From Leucobacter chromiisoli (GTDB taxonomy: Bacteria; Actinomycetota; Actinomycetes; Actinomycetales; Microbacteriaceae), in assembly GCF_016522505.1 (NCBI RefSeq), contig NZ_JAEHOH010000021.1, positions 31,592-95,591 on the forward strand: a stretch of DNA of 64,000 nt. The letters run 5' to 3'. Every line of letters starts with the position of its first letter. Positions within the stretch are counted from its first letter, which is position 1. Below the pieces are notes generated by a model that saw only the letters and a program-made list of their open reading frames with translations, was not told the origin of the DNA and did not search any database. Positions 60,625 through 64,000 of the stretch are shown one piece after another. The translations under genes and the position numbers were made by a program.

Positions 60625-61674
60625 TCAACCGCCGGACGTATTCCGAGCCTGCTCCATCTCGTGCTGCTCGGCCTCCTGCGCGGCGTGGAGCTCGAGCGTC
60701 GCCGCGCGCACCGCGTCCTCCGCGCGCTGCCGCCGGCGCTGGGCGAGCGTCGCCGCGCCGTACTTCGACCGGATCCGGTCGCTCGTCTCGGCCGTCGCGG
60801 TCACGATGTAGCTGCTCGCCAGCAGGATCACCTGGGCCGAGAGGTTGAACCACAGCAGCAGAGCGATGAGCGACGCGAAGGAGGCGAGGAGGGGGTTGGA
60901 CGTGGCCCCCCGCACGAACAGCCCCGAGAGCTCCTGGAGCACGGTGAGGCCGACGCCTCCGATCACGGCGCCGCTCCAGAGCGCCCGGGCCGGTGCGGAG
61001 ACCCCCGAGAGCAGGCGGAACACGAGCGCGATCGCGACGGTGTCGATGGCGAAGACGACGACGATGCCGAAGCCGCGCGTGAGCACGGAGGCGACGTCGC
61101 TGTCCTCACCGACGCCGAGCCACCCGGTGACGATTCCGATGCCCGCGGAGCCGAGGAAGCTCGCCGCCGCCGCGACGACGAGCAGGCCCCCGAAGGCGAT
61201 CCCGACCAGGAGGTTGCGCAGCAGCACCCACAGGAAGAAGGTGTCGTCGGTGAGCTCGTCGGCGAGCACGCGCAGGGCGATGCGGAGACTCGCGATCGCG
61301 CTGATGGCGGCTCCGACGAGGCCCACCAGGGAGACCGCCCCCACGATCGTGAAGCCGGTCCGCACCTGGATCGCCTCGGGCGAGACGAAATCGGACAGAC
61401 CCGGGATCACCGCGTCGAGCGCCTCCGTGAGGCTGCGCAGCGCGTCGGGGTTGCCGCTCAGCCAGAGCGCCGCGAGAGAGAACCCGAGCAGCACCGCCGC
61501 GAACACGCTGAACAGGGCGCGGTAGGTGATGCTGTCGGCGAGCATCGCCCCCTTGTGCTCGCTGTAGAGGAGGTAGCTCCTCACCAGCCGCAGCTGCAGC
61601 GCCCTCGCGATCAGCCGCTGCACGACCCCCATGAGGCCGGGCTTCGTCGTCGATGTCCCCTTGTCGCTCCCCAT
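60625..61674 (-). CDS. YihY/BrkB-family membrane protein (second copy)
   Basis: The 349-aa paralogue of the protein at 19476 has an N-terminal cytoplasmic segment and [25 protein letters not shown]. About six membrane helices include the conserved [27 protein letters not shown] charged C-terminal coiled-coil-like tail (about 310-349) is absent from the other copy. Function is uncertain for the family. A TAGGCT hexamer lies 6 nt before the ATG, indicating its own leaderless promoter even though it follows the carboxylase gene in the same direction. Confidence 0.88.
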   Translation of the reverse strand: MGSDKGTSTTKPGLMGVVQRLIARALQLRLVRSYLLYSEHKGAMLADSITYRALFSVFAAVLLGFSLAALWLSGNPDALRSLTEALDAVIPGLSDFVSPEAIQVRTGFTIVGAVSLVGLVGAAISAIASLRIALRVLADELTDDTFFLWVLLRNLLVGIAFGGLLVVAAAASFLGSAGIGIVTGWLGVGEDSDVASVLTRGFGIVVVFAIDTVAIALVFRLLSGVSAPARALWSGAVIGGVGLTVLQELSGLFVRGATSNPLLASFASLIALLLWFNLSAQVILLASSYIVTATAETSDRIRSKYGAATLAQRRRQRAEDAVRAATLELHAAQEAEQHEMEQARNTSGG

Positions 61675-61680
61675 GCGCCC

Positions 61681-61686
61681 AGCCTA
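61681..61686 (-). promoter_or_regulatory. -10 element (TAGGCT) of the second BrkB-like gene
   Basis: Minus-strand TAGGCT is 6 nt before the ATG at 61674, just past the carboxylase terminator hairpin. Confidence 0.5.
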
Positions 61687-61697
61687 TCCGCCGGGCG

Positions 61698-61745
61698 GCG
61701 CGGCATGCGGGACCGGCGTCGGAACGCCGATCCCGCATGCCGCGC
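61698..61745 (-). terminator. Hairpin after the acyl-CoA carboxylase gene
   Basis: GCGCGGCATGCGGGA (61698-61712) and TCCCGCATGCCGCGC (61731-61745) are perfect 15-bp arms, extended by an inner CGGCGT/ACGCCG. It lies 9 bp past the carboxylase stop. No T-run is seen. Confidence 0.7.
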
Positions 61746-61754
61746 TCGTATCGT

Positions 61755-63521
61755 CTATTCCGGGTCGACGATCGAGAGCAGCACGTGGCCGTTCGGCACC
61801 GTCTGTCCGACGGGCGCGTCCACGGAGCTGACGACGCCGTCGCGGTGGGCGTAGATCGACTGCTCCATCTTCATCGCCTCGAGCACCACGACGAGGTCGC
61901 CCGTGGCGACCTGCTGGCCGTCCTCCACCGCGACCTTCACCACGGTCGCCTGCATCGGAGCCGCGACGGAGTCGCCGGTCGCGCCGGCCACCACCGAGCC
62001 CTTGGCGCGCCTCGGGGCTGGCCCGCGGGTGACCTCCTGATCCACGAGCGGCAGCAGCGTCGCGGGCATCGTCACCTCGACCCGGCGACCGGCGACCTCG
62101 ACGACCACGGTCTGGCGCTTCGGATCCTGGGCGATCTGGGCGAGCTCGCCCTCCCACGGCTCGATGTCGTTCACGAACTCGTTCTCGATCCAGAGCGTGT
62201 AGACCCCGAAGCGGCCGTCGGGGGCGGTGAATGCCGGATCCCGCACGATCTTCCGGTGGAACGGGAGCACGGTCGGCAGGCCCTGCACCTCGAACTCGTC
62301 GAGCGCGCGGCGGGCACGCTCGAGCGCCTCCTCGCGGGTGGAGCCCGTGACGATCAGCTTGCCCAGCATCGAGTCGAACGCGCCCGAGACCACGTCGCCC
62401 GTGGCGACGCCGGTGTCGACCCGCACTCCGGGGCCGGACGCGGGCTTGAAGAGGGAGACGGGGCCGGGAGCGGGCAGGAAGCCGTTGCCCGGATCCTCGC
62501 CGTTGAGGCGGAACTCGAAGGAGTGCCCGTGCGAGACGGGATCGTCGTAGTCGATCCTGCCGCCCTCGGCGATGTGGAACTGCTCCCGCACGAGATCGAG
62601 ACCGGTGACCTCCTCGGAGACGGGGTGCTCGACCTGGAGTCGTGTGTTGACCTCGAGGAAGGAGACGGTGCCGTCGCGGGCGACGAGGAACTCGCAGGTG
62701 CCGGCGCCGACGTAGCCGACCTCTTTCAGGATCGCCTTCGACGCCCGGTAGAGCTCGGCGTTCTGCTCGTCGGTGAGGAACGGGGCGGGCGCCTCCTCGA
62801 CGAGTTTCTGGTGGCGGCGCTGCAGCGAGCAGTCGCGCGTCGACACGACCACCACGTTGCCGTGCTGATCGGCGAGGCACTGCGTCTCGACGTGGCGCGG
62901 CTTCTCCAGGTACTTCTCGACGAAGCACTCGCCGCGGCCGAAGGCCGCCACGGCCTCGCGGGTGGCCGATTCGAACAGCTCGGCGACCTCTTCGCGCTCG
63001 TAGGCGACCTTGAGGCCGCGGCCGCCGCCGCCGAACGCCGCCTTGATCGCGACCGGGAGCCCGTGCTCATCGGCGAAGGCGAGCACCTCGGAGGCGTCTT
63101 CGACGGGGTCGCTCGTACCCGCGGCGAGGGGCGCGTCCACCTTCTCGGCGACGTGACGGGCGGAGACCTTGTCGCCGAGGCGCTCGATGGCCTCGGGGCC
63201 CGGGCCGATCCACGTCATCCCGGCGGCGATCACCGCGCGGGCGAAGTCCGCGTTCTCCGCGAGGAAGCCGTAGCCGGGGTGCACCGCGTCGGCGCCGGAG
63301 CGCCGGGCGACGCCGAGGAGCTTCTCGATCACCAGATAGGTCTCGGCGCTGGTGCTCCCGTTCAGCGCGTAGGCCTCGTCGGCGAGCTGGGCGTGCATCG
63401 CGTCCCGATCCTGGTCCGCGTACACCGCGACCGAGGCTATACCGCTGTCTTTCGCGGCGCGGATGATGCGGACGGCGATCTCACCGCGATTGGCGATGAG
63501 CACTTTACGAATGCGCGACAT
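61755..63521 (-). CDS. accA3: Acyl-CoA carboxylase alpha subunit (biotin carboxylase + BCCP)
   Basis: The 588-aa protein supplies carboxybiotin to acetyl/propionyl-CoA carboxyltransferases for fatty-acid synthesis. It has the N-terminal biotin carboxylase fold ([21 protein letters not shown]), [35 protein letters not shown] and [16 protein letters not shown], then a C-terminal biotinyl domain with EAMKMEQ (Lys551). Length and order match actinobacterial AccA3/AccBC proteins. ATG at 63521 is chosen because TAGGCT lies 7 nt upstream and no ribosome-binding site is seen; the longer frame adds 17 unrelated residues. It is the housekeeping counterpart of the copy at 26961. Confidence 0.93.
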   Translation of the reverse strand: MSRIRKVLIANRGEIAVRIIRAAKDSGIASVAVYADQDRDAMHAQLADEAYALNGSTSAETYLVIEKLLGVARRSGADAVHPGYGFLAENADFARAVIAAGMTWIGPGPEAIERLGDKVSARHVAEKVDAPLAAGTSDPVEDASEVLAFADEHGLPVAIKAAFGGGGRGLKVAYEREEVAELFESATREAVAAFGRGECFVEKYLEKPRHVETQCLADQHGNVVVVSTRDCSLQRRHQKLVEEAPAPFLTDEQNAELYRASKAILKEVGYVGAGTCEFLVARDGTVSFLEVNTRLQVEHPVSEEVTGLDLVREQFHIAEGGRIDYDDPVSHGHSFEFRLNGEDPGNGFLPAPGPVSLFKPASGPGVRVDTGVATGDVVSGAFDSMLGKLIVTGSTREEALERARRALDEFEVQGLPTVLPFHRKIVRDPAFTAPDGRFGVYTLWIENEFVNDIEPWEGELAQIAQDPKRQTVVVEVAGRRVEVTMPATLLPLVDQEVTRGPAPRRAKGSVVAGATGDSVAAPMQATVVKVAVEDGQQVATGDLVVVLEAMKMEQSIYAHRDGVVSSVDAPVGQTVPNGHVLLSIVDPE

Positions 63522-63528
63522 GGAGAAC

Positions 63529-63534
63529 AGCCTA
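63529..63534 (-). promoter_or_regulatory. -10 element (TAGGCT) of accA3
   Basis: Minus-strand TAGGCT is 7 nt before the ATG at 63521, consistent with a leaderless transcript. Confidence 0.5.
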
Positions 63535-63724
63535 TTGGAGGAGACGTCCCCGGCCTTGGATGCAGGGCACAAACATTCCTGGAAATCGCATTGCGATCCC
63601 CACGGTTCGCGCGCTTTCGGTGGTGGTCGCGTGTCTGCGGTGTTCGCGTGTTTTCGGTGGTCGGGGAGGTGCGGTGTGCGCCGCGTTGCTGCGTTTCCGT
63701 GACCGCTGAACGGGCCGCCACCTT

Positions 63725-63779
63725 GGGGGCGGGGGTGCGTGTGGGGGAGCGGGGTGCGTGTGGGGGATGCATGTGGGGG
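63725..63779 (+). repeat. G-run tandem repeat upstream of the rRNA promoter
   Basis: Six runs of 4-5 G occur within 55 nt (63725-63729, 63731-63735, 63743-63747, 63751-63754, 63762-63766, 63775-63779). Two near-identical units lie at 63732-63750 and 63751-63770 (GGGGTGCGTGTGGGGGA, then GC or TGC). The G-runs satisfy the usual G-quadruplex pattern. The rest of 63535-63810 holds no gene I can support. Confidence 0.7.
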
Positions 63780-63809
63780 TGTGCGACACGCCCGGGATGT
63801 GGGGTCGTG

Positions 63810-63839
63810 TTGCGGGGTACGGGTCGGGGTGCGTAATGT
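63810..63839 (+). promoter_or_regulatory. Candidate rRNA operon promoter
   Basis: TTGCGG (63810-63815), an 18-bp spacer and TAATGT (63834-63839) lie about 140 bp before the conserved rRNA leader. It is the best sigma-70-like pair in the final 480 bp. Confidence 0.5.
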
Positions 63840-63978
63840 ATTCCCTTGTCAGCGCAACGCAGCGGGGCCAGGAAGTGGTCCCGCCGGTTCGTATGCGCTC
63901 TCCGGTCACGTGGTGGTCGGGGAAGTGGCAGTGTCTCTCGGAAGCCCGGTCAGGGTGTGTACGGGGGGTGTCTGGTCC

Positions 63979-64000
63979 TTGAGAACTCAATAGTGTGCAC
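63979..64000 (+). other. Conserved actinobacterial rRNA leader element (16S rRNA expected next)
   Basis: TTGAGAACTCAATAGTGTGC matches the sequence that precedes 16S rRNA in many actinobacterial rrn operons, where it is part of the transcribed leader. The window ends here, so the operon itself is not visible. Confidence 0.8.

Noticed and set aside
63739..63993. Small plus-strand open frames near the right edge
   Set aside because: They consist of the G-run repeat and rRNA promoter/leader sequence, are Gly/Val/Arg-rich and have no ribosome-binding site.

Overview
The window is about 70% G+C, with dense coding, many GTG starts and long spurious antisense frames. It has the gene content of a Gram-positive actinomycete. 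Actinobacterial hallmarks are a DtxR-type iron box, a fused biotin carboxylase/BCCP subunit, an LpdA-like NAD(P)H-quinone dehydrogenase, two MalT-like (LAL) LuxR regulators, sortase-dependent pili, and the conserved actinobacterial rRNA leader at the right edge. A member of the Microbacteriaceae, possibly near Leucobacter, fits best, but that is inference; no 16S sequence is inside the window. About thirteen genes carry a TANNNT -10 hexamer only 6-8 nt before the start codon, which points to widespread leaderless transcription.

Layout. 1-4.9 kb: housekeeping genes. A left-pointing 5-formyl-THF cyclo-ligase / FmdB / MscL group is divergent from galU, a GNAT acetyltransferase, a coiled-coil membrane protein and tRNA-Ala(CGC). 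5.2-13.4 kb: a 1,396-residue surface adhesin with seven tandem DUF11-like repeats and an LAVTG sorting signal, followed by a LAL regulator and a convergent MFS transporter. 13.7-20.5 kb: a small acidic protein, a glutathione peroxidase, a mannose-1-phosphate guanylyltransferase, the sdhCDAB operon and a BrkB-like membrane protein. 20.5-28.8 kb: an FAD/Fe-S dehydrogenase, then a GntR regulator divergent from pxpA, a pxpB-pxpC fusion and a biotin carboxylase/BCCP. 28.8-31.7 kb: NAD(P)H-hydrate dehydratase and a phosphohexomutase on the minus strand.

31.8-36.0 kb: a PuuR-like XRE/cupin regulator, a PuuB-like FAD amine oxidoreductase, a cupin and a YtcJ-type amidohydrolase, which look like an amine-utilisation unit. 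36.2-45.7 kb: a second LAL regulator followed by a sortase-assembled pilus locus: a large adhesin/tip-pilin gene split by one in-frame TAG, a SpaH-type major pilin, and a class C sortase. 45.7-54.2 kb: purine nucleoside phosphorylase and a TetR regulator, divergent from a six-gene operon. That operon holds a spermidine/putrescine-type ABC importer and two further YtcJ-type amidohydrolases, behind a doubled palindromic operator. 54.2-57.1 kb: a convergent Orn/Lys/Arg decarboxylase. 57.3-63.5 kb: an iron-regulated SIP-domain protein, the NAD(P)H-quinone dehydrogenase, a cupredoxin lipoprotein, an LLM flavin oxidoreductase, a second BrkB-like protein and an acyl-CoA carboxylase alpha subunit. 63.5-64.0 kb is non-coding: a G-run-rich tandem repeat, then a candidate rRNA promoter and the start of the rRNA leader.

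The points most worth follow-up are two. First, two paralogous 'surface adhesin + LAL regulator' modules, one of them feeding a pilus operon whose adhesin is interrupted by an in-frame stop. Second, a set of local regulators (GntR, XRE, TetR, DtxR-type), each with a recognisable operator in front of an amine, oxoproline or iron gene cluster.
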